This document shows positions 51,963 to 62,104 of a stretch of DNA of 64,000 nt, in pieces. Below the pieces are notes generated by a model. The model searched no databases, was not told where the DNA came from, and was given only the letters and a program-made list of their open reading frames with translations. The stretch's first letter is position 1, and every line of letters starts with the position of its first letter. Made by a program: the position numbers and the translations under genes. The DNA lies in the NCBI GenBank assembly GCA_001949185.1, contig BDGG01000004.1:3355267-3419266 (forward strand). The letters are read 5' to 3'. Source of the stretch: Ramazzottius varieornatus. Lineage: Eukaryota; Tardigrada; Eutardigrada; Parachela; Ramazzottiidae.

Positions 51963-52742
51963 CTTGCATCCCTATGAAAATTTGATGGGGAATAGGGCAG
52001 TGTTTGTGGGTTGGAGTTTGTGTGTGGACAACCAGATGGTTCTTATGTGAGTGATTGGCCTAGGGTTTAGTCCCCTGCAAGGAAATTAAAAGCTGATCGA
52101 TTCAATAGAAACTGCATTATTCGTTCAGAAGATATGTTTGCAGAACTGTTTCGCAGAGATGCTTTTATGGCCAGTACCTGGTTTCTCCCTGATTTGAATT
52201 CATATCGCGTGTACATAAATACTCTTGTGCTGACCGGGGAACACGTATCTGCTTGCTGTGGTTCGTGGACGTAGAGCTATTTGCAAATCCATTGTAGCTT
52301 CCGCGTCGAAGTCACCACTGGTCAGGTGAGCCTAGAGGAGCAGCCGGAGCTCTAGAGTGTAAGCTTAGTACACCGTGCACTTACGGGACAGGCCATATTA
52401 CGTATCACATTCGAAGCTCCCTGGCTCTTACCTACAGACAGAGTATACGTAAGGAAACTACACATATGCATAATTCTGTTGGAAAACTCAGTCGTATTTA
52501 CCCGAATAAGTATTTTGTGCTCTTTCCTCAGGTGGGACAACTGAAGGATCTGCTGACAGATTGTGGACAAGAGTGCATTAACTACTGCTGGGGATGCCAA
52601 CCCGCTCGCTGACCGCTGTAGACCAGCCGGAGCCGTAAGTGAATACATATCCCTGCCATGGTACAGTAGCAGACGCCTGTTGCTCGCGTCCGATGCATTG
52701 TTTGGATGTCGTTGTTCCAGGACTGGACATAAGCACGTGAAG
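51963..52742 (+). other. Intergenic and HDHD2 5' UTR region
   Basis: No coding gene is recognised. A GTAAGT donor near 52637 and a TTGTTCCAG acceptor ending at 52720 suggest a 5' UTR intron of HDHD2. Confidence 0.4.
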
Positions 52743-53708
52743 ATGAGGCGGTTCTGCATGGCACTGATCGACGTTTCCGGGACCCTGCACATCGAAGACC
52801 AAGCCGTACAAGGTGCCGTCGAAGCTATCGACCGACTACGTGCCAGTGGAATCCCTTTTCGGTTTGTGACGAACACGACAAAGGAATCGAAGCGCGCCCT
52901 CCACAACAGACTTTCCTCGCTCGGCTTCCATATTAGCCCCGAAGAAATATTCACCTCGATGACGGCTGCCAGGAAGATACTAGAAGCGAAGAAGTGGAGA
53001 CCGTGGCTGCTCGTGTCTGACGAAGCTCTGGAAGACTTCGAAGGAATATCCACGGACAACCCAAATGCCGTAGTCGTCGGTCTAGCCCCGGAAAGGCTCA
53101 ATTACGCAAATATGAACATGGCGTTTGATATGGTTTTTAACAGAGGAGCACATTTGATGGCCATTCATAAATCAAGGTAAATCAAAATCAAGGTGCGCGC
53201 AGCTGTCATACAGATAGGCGCGTAATTGACCATCTGCTATCTAACGGAATGCCGTATATATGTGGTCTTATAACTACAGCTCGCTCTTTTGCCATAGGTA
53301 TTACCAAACAAAGCACGGTTTAGCTCTCGGACCTGGCGCTTTCGTTTCTGGATTGGAATATGCGGTATGGAAGTGGTCGAAGATCTGTGCTGTAAGGCTC
53401 GTGAAGGTTTCAACCTGTCATCGGTTTTTCAGACCGGAATCAAGGCGCAAGTTGTGGGGAAACCCGATGCAGCTTTCTTCCACAGCGCCATACCTGGCGC
53501 CTTGTCGACGCACAAGCTCAACGAGATTGTGATGGTGGGAGATGATGTACGGGATGATGTCCAAGGTGCTTTAAAAGCCGGACTTTCTGCTATCCTTGTG
53601 AAGACGGGCAAGTACAAGGAGGGCGATGAGAAGACGATCGAGCAAGAGTGTACTTTCGTCGCCAACGACGTCGTTCAAGCCGTCGAGTACATATTAGAAG
53701 AACTGTAA
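52743..53708 (+). CDS. HDHD2: HDHD2 (haloacid dehalogenase-like hydrolase domain-containing 2)
   Basis: HAD-superfamily protein, probably a small-molecule phosphatase or a relative. Three exons (52743-53176, 53298-53364, 53433-53708) give 258 residues; human HDHD2 has 259. Motifs: I, LIDVSGTLHIED; II, FVTNTTKESK; later [42 protein letters not shown] and VMVGDDVRDDVQGA. In motif I the usual second Asp (DxD) is Ser (D-V-S), as in human HDHD2 (D-L-S). Phosphatase chemistry may therefore be weak or altered across the family. The start was chosen because MRRFCMALIDVSG aligns with the human N-terminus. Confidence 0.95.
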
Positions 53709-54331
53709 CGCTGACTATCAATGCTGCGGAAAGGTAAGTTGGGACAATTTCGGATTTATTTTTATCAGAAGAGAAAAATTAGATGTGGAGCTTTCGGATG
53801 GAAGTAAGAAAGTTTTTGCTTAGTTTTCAAATCCATTGATGTTCTGACATGTTCCGACTTTTCACGTAGGTTGAATTTGTCGCTCGTGAACGCAAATTTG
53901 GGCGGTTCACGAACAGTGTACTTCTTCGATTTTGCCATTGGAACAAGAGTAAACAGATTGGGAAGTTTAATTGTCTGATAAGAGTTTGTGAGACCGTATC
54001 ATCAAGAACTCGCCAGGAACTCTGCATGTTACTTTCGACTATCTGATCATCTTATCGCAGTTACGTTTCCTTCTCTAAGCAGTGAAATCGTAGGTCGATC
54101 ACTATCGACGACAGCTTGGGCTCTTCTGCCGCTGAAAACGACGCCAAAGCGTAATGGAAGAACCTGAAGAACCTGTGGTCGTTTTGTGTATAGGCTCGCT
54201 TCATCGGAAGTCACGCCAAACTTTACTTTAGTTCATCGTTTTATTTGGTGTCAGCTTTCACCGGGATAGAGGGATTCTGTTTGAATTGCCCTCCTTAGGA
54301 TAGACGTGTACCTTCACGAAGTTAGTCAACG
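53709..54331 (+). other. Intergenic: HDHD2 to DPYD
   Basis: About 0.6 kb with no recognised gene or repeat. Confidence 0.35.
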
Positions 54332-57300
54332 ATGGCAACGGCGATGGTCAGTCGGGATCCCGAGGATATTGAAAATCTTCTGGCGTTGAACCCGAAAGTC
54401 AACTTTCATGCCAACCTGAAGCCCAGCATCATTACCAAGGTCGAGAAGAAGAACTGGAAGAGGAACGAGGACAAGTCTTGTTCGGTATGTTTTGATAACG
54501 CTGATACAAACCTATGACATATAATCCAACCCGAAACTTTCCCCCTTTATTAGACGTGCAAGCCGCTGGTGAATGATTTCGACGATATCAAACATACGAC
54601 GCTGAGTGAACGTGGAGCTCTAAAGGAAGCCGGACGCTGTTTGAAATGCGTGGACGCACCCTGTCAGAAAAGTTGCCCGACCCAGCTGGATGTTAAGACC
54701 TTCATCGGCAGTATCGCAACAAAAGTATGATGGTTGAACTGACCGTAACAACACCTTATAGAAATACTGAACATAAGGTTCTTCTTTGTTGCAGAATTAC
54801 TATGGAGCCGCCAAAGCCATTCTGTCCGATAACCCTGTCGGTAAGTATCAACCCGACCATCGTTTGTTCTTCGGGGTTCGCTGTCATTTCAACTGTATGA
54901 GAAACTTGACCAGTTTTCGTTATCCAGGTCTTACCTGCGGCATGGTTTGTCCCACCAGTGACCTTTGTGTGGGCGGATGTAACTTGTACGCAACCGAAGA
55001 AGGACCGATAAACATCGGCGGTCTACAACACTTTGCGGTTGAAGTAAGCTGGGCTTTTGGTTGTACTGTATTTGACCAAGGAATATTTCCACCGTGATTC
55101 CATCTGTTTTCAGACGTTCAAAAGAATGGACATACCACAAATTCTGCCGCCTGATTTACCCGAACACATGCCAGAAAGCTATTCGGCCAAAATAGCGTTG
55201 ATTGGTGCCGGTCCGGCTACGATTTGTTGCGGAACATTTCTCGGTAAAACTCTTTAGAGTTTTTTTTGTAAAATGTATTTAATGCGCGTTGATGAATTGT
55301 CCAATTGTGTTTTATACCTCTAGCTCGTCTTGGTTATTCGGACATCACAGTCTTCGAAAAGAATTCCTACCCAGCCGGATTAAGTGCATCGGAAATTCCC
55401 CAGTTCCGCTTACCGTACGACGCGGTGTCGTGGGAAGTCAAGCTAATGCAAGACCTGGGCGTCAAGGTATGTTAAACTCAACAGTGACACATCCGTTCCT
55501 CTGACGCGTAGCACGTGCGCCACGCAGTAGTTTCTTGAGGGGCGGGGCTGCTTCCTTGCAGTAACGCAGCGTGTTTTACAGATACAATACGGAGCGGGAC
55601 TAGGAATTAATGGAATGACGATCCAAGGTCTTCGAGATGAAGGCTATGAAGCCATCTTTGTGGGCATCGGTCTGCCTGATGCAAAGAGGGACCGCATGTT
55701 TGACGGACTTACTACCCAGAATGGGTTCTTCACCTCCAAAGAGTTCTTGCCAGCTGTCAGTGCTGCCAGCAAACCAGGTAGGTCTTTAAAGCAACCAGAA
55801 CATGTGGTAGTTTGACCGTCCTTTTGGACAGGAATGTGCGGATGTAAGTCGAAATTGCCTCAACTCTGGGGCCACGTACTGGTATTGGGTCTTGGGGACA
55901 CCGCGTTAGACTGTGCTTCGTCGGCGCTCCGCTGTGGTGCGAAGAGAGTAACCATCATATTCCGAAAAGGCTTCACAACAGTTCGAGCTGTTCCGGAAGA
56001 AGTAGCGCTAGCTCGCGAAGGTATGTCGCCACAAAATAGAAGACTAATTTACTGCATAATCATGTGTTTTTCTGCCTGTAGAAAAATGCGAGTTTATGCC
56101 GTTCATGCAGCCAAAAAAGGTTATGATGCGTGGCGACCGCATTTCGGGTATGGAGTTCTACCGCACAGAGCAGTTGGAAGACGGAAGATGGACTGAAGAC
56201 CCCGAGCAGCTGGTCCGACTGAAAGCCGACTTTGTCATTTCCGCCTTCGGATCTGCCTTGCTGAACCCTGCGGTCAAACAATCTCTGGCGCCGCTGGAAC
56301 TCACCGAAAGCGGGTACGCTGTTGTGGACAAAATGACCATGTGCAGTAAGGTCGCACCCTGGCTGTTTTGTGGTGGTGACATTGCTGGTGTGTCCGAGAT
56401 GACAGTGGAAGCTGCGAATGATGGCAAGACCGCATCGTGGTCCATGCACCGCTACCTCCAGGTATTGTGAAATATTCTTCCATACACACTTGACCGATGC
56501 TTTTCACCGGATGAGCCAGTTTTTAGCTCTTCATTGTTCTAGTCTATCTACAACATGGAAGTTCCGGAGAAGCCGATGCTACCCCAGTTCTATACTGAAA
56601 TTGACCTGGTTGACATCAGTATCGAAATGTGCGGCTTGAAATTCATAAACCCGTTCGGCCTGGCTTCGGCCCCGCCGACAACGTCCAGTCCTATGATCCG
56701 TAGAGGTATGAAGCTTGCTATTACAGCAATGTTTCTGTTCAAACGCAGTGCCCATCGTCGCTACACCACCGAATTTCACGAAGATCTTTTCACCGGTTGA
56801 TGAAGTTTCATTGGTGATTGAATTTTGTTATCGATCATGCTTTTTCTTGTCACAGCCTTTGAAGCCGGATGGGGATTCGCTTTGACAAAGACGTACTCAT
56901 TGGACAAGGCAGGTTTACAGTTTGCGGCATTTGACCATGTGCTCTGCTAAGAGTAAAAGGTTTTCTTGTTTTCTAAATCACAGCATATTTTGCAACCTTT
57001 TGAGATACATTAGTACTGTGGGCGTAAATCTGTTTTCTGTAGGACCTCGTCACCAATGTCAGTCCTCGTATAGGTGAGTATTCTGGTGCTATGTTTGGCT
57101 GGCGCCACAGCCAAGACCAGGTCTCACAGTGTGATCGCTGGTGTGTTCCGCAGTTCGTGGAACCACATCTGGACATACTTTTGGCCCCGGTCAAGGATCG
57201 TTCTTGAACATTGAGCTGATCAGTGAGAAAACGGCCGAGTACTGGTGCAAGAGTGTCACCGAACTGGTGAAGGACTTCCCGAATCAGGTAGGAATCCTTT

Positions 57301-59919
57301 TGCTGTTTCCCGGCGCTACCCGATTTATTTGTCGGTCGCAGTGATTAACCTATGGTTTACTGAACAGATTGTCATCGCGAGTATTATGTGTTCTTACAAC
57401 AAAGAGGACTGGACTCAGTTGGCCAAACAGTCGGAGGACGCTGGCGCGCAAGCTCTGGAGTTAAACTTGAGCTGTCCTCATGGTATGGGAGAGCGTGGTA
57501 TGGGACTGGCCTGTGGTCAGAAGCCGGAACTCGTGCGCGACATTTGCCGATGGGTAAGATTGATAACGACTCCAAAACGCCGACGACAGGATCTACATAT
57601 AAATAAGATTTATTTCACCGTATAGGTGCGAAGTGCGGTGAAAATCCCGTTCTTTGCCAAACTGACACCGAACGTCACAGGTACCTCGCAAGTCTTCTGT
57701 ATCTCGGTCGGTAGAATGGTGGTGTTTTTATCGTTCTGTAACACGGTTTCTTTATAGACATTGTGGATATCGCTCGGGCTGCAAAAGAAGGTACGCAAAA
57801 CGGCCGAGATACCTTTGTTTGTCCGCATGAAAGCGGACACCAATTCATGAAACTCTGATACACATAGGTGGCGCTGATGGAGTCACGGCCACGAACACAG
57901 TTTCCGGGTTAATGGGGATCCGACCGGACGGCACTGCGTGGCCTTCGGTTGGTGCTGAGAAGCGCACAACGTACGGAGGAGTATCAGGAAATGGTAAGAA
58001 CCCATTTCCGAGCACATAATCACGTTGAGTGTTTGTGGTGGCTGCTCGACTAACCGCGTATTGTTCTCCGACAGCCATAAGACCCATCGCGCTTCGAGCG
58101 GTCAGCGCGATCAGGAGGTCTCTGCCGGAATTCCCTATCTTGGCCACAGGAGGAATTGACTCAGCAGAAGCGGCTCTGCAGTTTTTGCAGGCTGGTGCGA
58201 GTGTTGTGCAAGTCGGGAGCGCGGTTCAAAATCAAGATTTTACTGTTATCCAGGTAACGTAGTCACGCAGCACACGCTTATGAGGCGTGGGCACCCGTGG
58301 TCTCACTTTTCTTCCGTGTGTCTCCCGAACCCGTCGTCCAATCTCCGTAACTTGAAATGTGGTATCTTGCAGAAGAAGATTCTATACTTTCTGACCACGT
58401 GGCATTCCGGTCATTTCTTCCCGTACATCGATCTATTCACTACATTGAAAGATTTTCGCATGAAGTATTTGGTGGACATTCTTTCAATTTAGTGAATAGA
58501 TCAATGTATGGGCTACATTCTGCCCGTTTAAGCTTTCCCAAAATCTTGTCACGTGACGAGAGATGGGCGGCCAGAAATGACCCTTATTTCCTTGTCCGAC
58601 CATCATTGCTCAGCGGTTGATCGATTGAAGAAATGACCGGAATGCCCACGTGGTCCGAAAGTTTATAATCTTCTTCTACAAGATACATTTTAAGGTACGG
58701 AAATTGGATGAGGGGTTTGAGAGGTACAAGAAAGCAAATTAAAACACGCCCATGAATCATCAGCGTGACAGTAGATTCCGAGAAATCGGCTATGCGTAGT
58801 TGGATTCAAATCCTAACCAGCGATTCCGTATGTTTAGGACTATATCACCGGAATGAAGACCTTGCTTTACTTGGAAAGCAAAGGTGGTTTACCAGGTTGG
58901 GAAGGACAGTCGCCGCCCATTTTGAAGCACCAGAAAGGAAAACCTGTTCGTCATTTGGAAGCCACGACAGGAGAGGTTGGTCGTAGTGCTATAGCCAAAT
59001 CAGGAAGTGAATGATTATCAATCAAGCATTCGACGTTCTAATCAATCGACCGTACGCATGCCTTTGCCGCTTTTACAGACGCTACCATTCTTCGGAAAGT
59101 ACCAGCTGGAGCGAGACGATTTAGAGGCGCACATTAAACAGAGCGACGGTTTTGCCTCGAACACCCAGCTGTCGAAGCACCTACAGGAAACAGGAGACTC
59201 GACCGACCGTGTGACGCTGAACGGAGCGAAGAAGCAGATTGCCAGTTTAGACTCGTTCTTGAACGGTGCAGTATCCCGAATAGGCGCTTATAGCGATCTG
59301 GATCCACGCGCTCAGGTGGTTGCTGTTGTCGACCAGGCAAGTGTTCCTAACGTGTTTACTCCGTATCTTTCTAGCACGATCTAGTTATGAATCAGGTGTA
59401 AATTGAGTTTATGACATCTTCCAGGACCTCTGCATAAACTGTGGAAAATGTTACATGGCGTGTAACGACAGCGGTAAGAAAATCAAGAAAAATATGCATG
59501 ATCCCCTCTCTCGACAATAAACTGGTGAATCCATACGAGAACCTCGAATGGCTTTTCAGGGTATCAAGCCATAGAGTTCGACGCAAAGTCCCACTTGCCT
59601 TACATCACCGAGGACTGCACAGGTGAGATCTCGAGTTATTCGACGCGTGGACTACCTACTGTAGCTTTCCTGGTCTTTGCAGAAAATACTGATAACTTTC
59701 ACAGCATTCCAATGCTTGACGTTTTACGAATTCTTCTGCCTTTTAGGTTGTGACATGTGCCTGTCGGTATGTCCTATTCCAAGCTGCATTACAATGACGA
59801 AGAGAATGACACCCTACAAGCCCAAGAGAGGTATACCCCCTCGCAACCAACAAGACAACGGATTGGCCGCCACAAAAATGAATGGACATCGAGATGAGGA
59901 ACCTTTACAGTGTCAATAG
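54332..59919 (+). CDS. DPYD: Dihydropyrimidine dehydrogenase (NADP+)
   Basis: Rate-limiting cytosolic enzyme of uracil and thymine breakdown; carries FAD, FMN and four 4Fe-4S clusters per chain. About twenty exons run from 54332 to the stop at 59917-59919. N-terminal Fe-S cysteines are in [15 protein letters not shown] and [22 protein letters not shown]. The FAD site has [13 protein letters not shown]; the NADPH part has [23 protein letters not shown]. The FMN-pyrimidine barrel contains [30 protein letters not shown] and [18 protein letters not shown] with the catalytic Cys, then [17 protein letters not shown] and [12 protein letters not shown]-terminal ferredoxin clusters: [15 protein letters not shown] and [13 protein letters not shown]. 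All cofactor cysteines are present. The C-terminus is longer than in mammals. One intron (about 58254-58828) is filled by a fold-back element. AATAAA lies at 60037. Confidence 0.96.
58335..58711. mobile_element. Nested fold-back (MITE-like) element in a DPYD intron
   Basis: Outer arms 58364-58420 and 58627-58684 are nearly perfect reverse complements over about 57 bp; both contain AGAAGAAGATT, CCACGTGG and CATTCCGGTCATTTCTTC. Weaker pairing continues outward to about 58335 and 58711. An inner hairpin pairs 58420-58453 with 58478-58512 (GATCTATTCACTA core). About 115 bp of unpaired sequence follows the inner hairpin. There is no coding capacity. It looks like a non-autonomous DNA element, or a hairpin derived from one. 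Confidence 0.75.
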
Positions 59920-60255
59920 AAAGTCCAACGGGAATTGAGGCAATGTATAAAATGGTAGAAAGCAAAATACATATGTAGCAAAAGACGTACTCGTACCGTT
60001 CTAACCAGGAAGTGATTCCTTAAAAAAAATTAGCACAATAAAATACTTATAGTCAAATGCAGTCATGAGGTAGAATCGTACAGAAGAGAAAATTTCATTA
60101 GAGTGCCTATTACAAAATCATCATTACGTTGTGTCGGTCCTGAGATTTACACCAAATACACTTGAAAATCTGCATAGTAAAGCCAGGGTGGTAAAGCCAG
60201 GGTGGTAAAGCCTTCCGTGACCTGAAGTGCCGGATTGACCATTTGTTGTCGTTAC
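59920..60255. other. Convergent 3' intergenic region DPYD / chromo-barrel gene
   Basis: AATAAA at 60037-60042 should end DPYD. A 14-bp tandem repeat lies at 60179-60211. Confidence 0.5.
60179..60211. repeat. 14-bp tandem repeat, about 2.4 copies
   Basis: The unit AAAGCCAGGGTGGT is repeated twice, followed by AAAGC. Confidence 0.8.
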
Positions 60256-61132
60256 TCAAGGAAGACCGAAGAACTTCTGGAGGGTTATTTGCGGGTCGTC
60301 GATGGAGAACGACTCGCGGAATTGCTCATCGACTTCTTTAGCAATCTTGATGTAATGTTCTTTCGTGAGAACGAAAATCCCTTGCTTCTTTTCCTTCTTC
60401 AACTTGGACCACCTGCAACGCGACGCAACGCTTTAGTGAGTAAAGTGACATCATACTTATCAAAACTGGGTGAAGGAAGATGGTTAATACTTGTGAGAAG
60501 AATTCCAAAAGTGGGCAAACCAAAGCTCGAAGGGGTTGGATAGTGAACCATACAGAGCTGAGATATCATACTCCACGGCCCACTCAAAAGCGGTGTCACT
60601 GTTTCCATAACCAATAAGTTAATAAACAAACCACACCGATACGAAACAATAACGGTAGCAGCAAAAAAGCCGAAGACGTACTATTTTCTCCAGTCACGGT
60701 ATTTCAGTCTGTAAGACGGCACGATCTTGTGCAGCTCAGGGCATTCAAAGTCCACGGCAACTTCCACGATCTTCAACAAGCGGAAATGGCACAGAAACAG
60801 CCATTAGAGCCAAACGTGAGAAACTTACCGTAGCAAAGTAGTAGTACTGGGAACAGACCACCACCTCGTCGCCTGCACGAAAAACCAGAAGGCAAGTTTT
60901 AAGAATTTCATTCAAATCAGTACATACCTACTGTGACGGTCGGACTACAAAAGGGCTTACCGATTTTGTACAATGGCTTCGCAACGTATTTCGGATCCTC
61001 GTACGGTCGATCTCGGATTTTCTGCAACGACACGCTCAGCTGACTCATTTTGTCCACAGCTGACAAACTCGCGAGTGCATCGTCTTTCCCATCCAGAAGC
61101 GCATTCTCCACAGGGCTAGAAGACGCGGCCAT
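60256..61132 (-). CDS. Chromo-barrel (Tudor-knot)-like protein
   Basis: Five exons on the minus strand (61132-60961, 60872-60829, 60770-60682, 60598-60491, 60412-60256) join with consistent phases to give 189 residues. About residues 50-125 resemble the chromo barrel of MRG15/MSL3/TIP60: YKIGDEVVVCSQYYYFATIV, then a polar loop, then YRLKYRDWRK and an FEWAVEYDI segment where those proteins have the YxVHYxGW and WDEWV elements. The rest (WSKLKKEKKQGIFVLTKEHY, ending FFGLP) is not recognised, and there is no MRG or acetyltransferase domain. If correct, it would bind methylated histone tails or RNA. The acceptor of exon 3 (GTTGAAG) is weak. A 5' UTR intron is likely (acceptor 61148-61150). Confidence 0.7.
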
Positions 61133-62104
61133 AATTCCAAAGTATACCTGCGAAAAGCCAGAAGTGTACATCTAATGTATCGTCGGACAATGTTCCACGA
61201 CGATCTCCCACGTACCTCCACCAGGTCTACCCGTTTCCTGCTTGCAAACGGCGGATCTCTCGCGCTGCCTCAGAAGAAATTATGCAAGACCAACAAAAAG
61301 TTACGCAACTCCACGACTGGACACCATCCTGACCGGCACCCCCTGTCGGAAGGAGTTCCAAATGACTGCGTGAAGCTTCTTACCTCTCTGCGAAGCCGGA
61401 GCGCTGCGCTACGGATTTAACACTGGACTCGATAGCAATCTCAGAGCCGTCTGATCCTCCGAACTAGAACTTCGAAATCTGGAAACAGAAATGAGACTGT
61501 GAGAGTCTGGTAATAGGAAGACGGACTTCCGGCCGATTCCAGAATCTCCCTGTCATGCTAAATGGGCGGAGGGCCGAGGCTGCGGACTCTGAACTCCTAA
61601 AGTACTAAGACTTAAACGAACCCCTGGCGCCAGAGGGCGAGTCCAGGAAACCTGGGCGGGCAGTGAATGTGACCTTTGGCACAGCCAACTCGAGAACCGC
61701 AACTTTGTAAACTTGTGATTTTTGTTGTTGCTCTTTTAGCCTTGCTGGAGGATGAGAAAACCACTGCCTTCATCGCTCTCCACGAAGATGCACTGCAGCT
61801 GTGGGATAACGATGAGGGGACCGTATTTCTAGGCGCCGCAGGTTGCACTTGGCAAGCCAAGGATGCACGGCATTGCGCTGCACGGCATGATGATCATCAC
61901 ACTTGGGTAATTGTTCCACTTACTCGTAACTCGCCGTGCAAGGATCGGGCTTCGTTCTCACTGCGGCCATCTTTGCAACGTCAACAGTCGGAGCGGCTGG
62001 ACTTGGATTGACAGGTGAACGCGTTGAGTAGCTGATGGGATGGAAGAAAAGTGCAGTTAAGAACTGTCGGAAGTGTGGACTACCCGAATTAAAAGTGGGC
62101 AAAG
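61133..62104. promoter_or_regulatory. Divergent intergenic region chromo-barrel gene / RIC1
   Basis: About 1 kb. It contains the chromo-barrel gene's 5' UTR exon (GTACGT donor near 61213 on the minus strand). A plus-strand open frame at 61676-62011 has no recognised similarity. Confidence 0.35.

Noticed and set aside
52352-53101. A 249-codon minus-strand open frame opposite HDHD2
   Set aside because: It overlaps well-matched HDHD2 exons in antisense and has no family similarity of its own.
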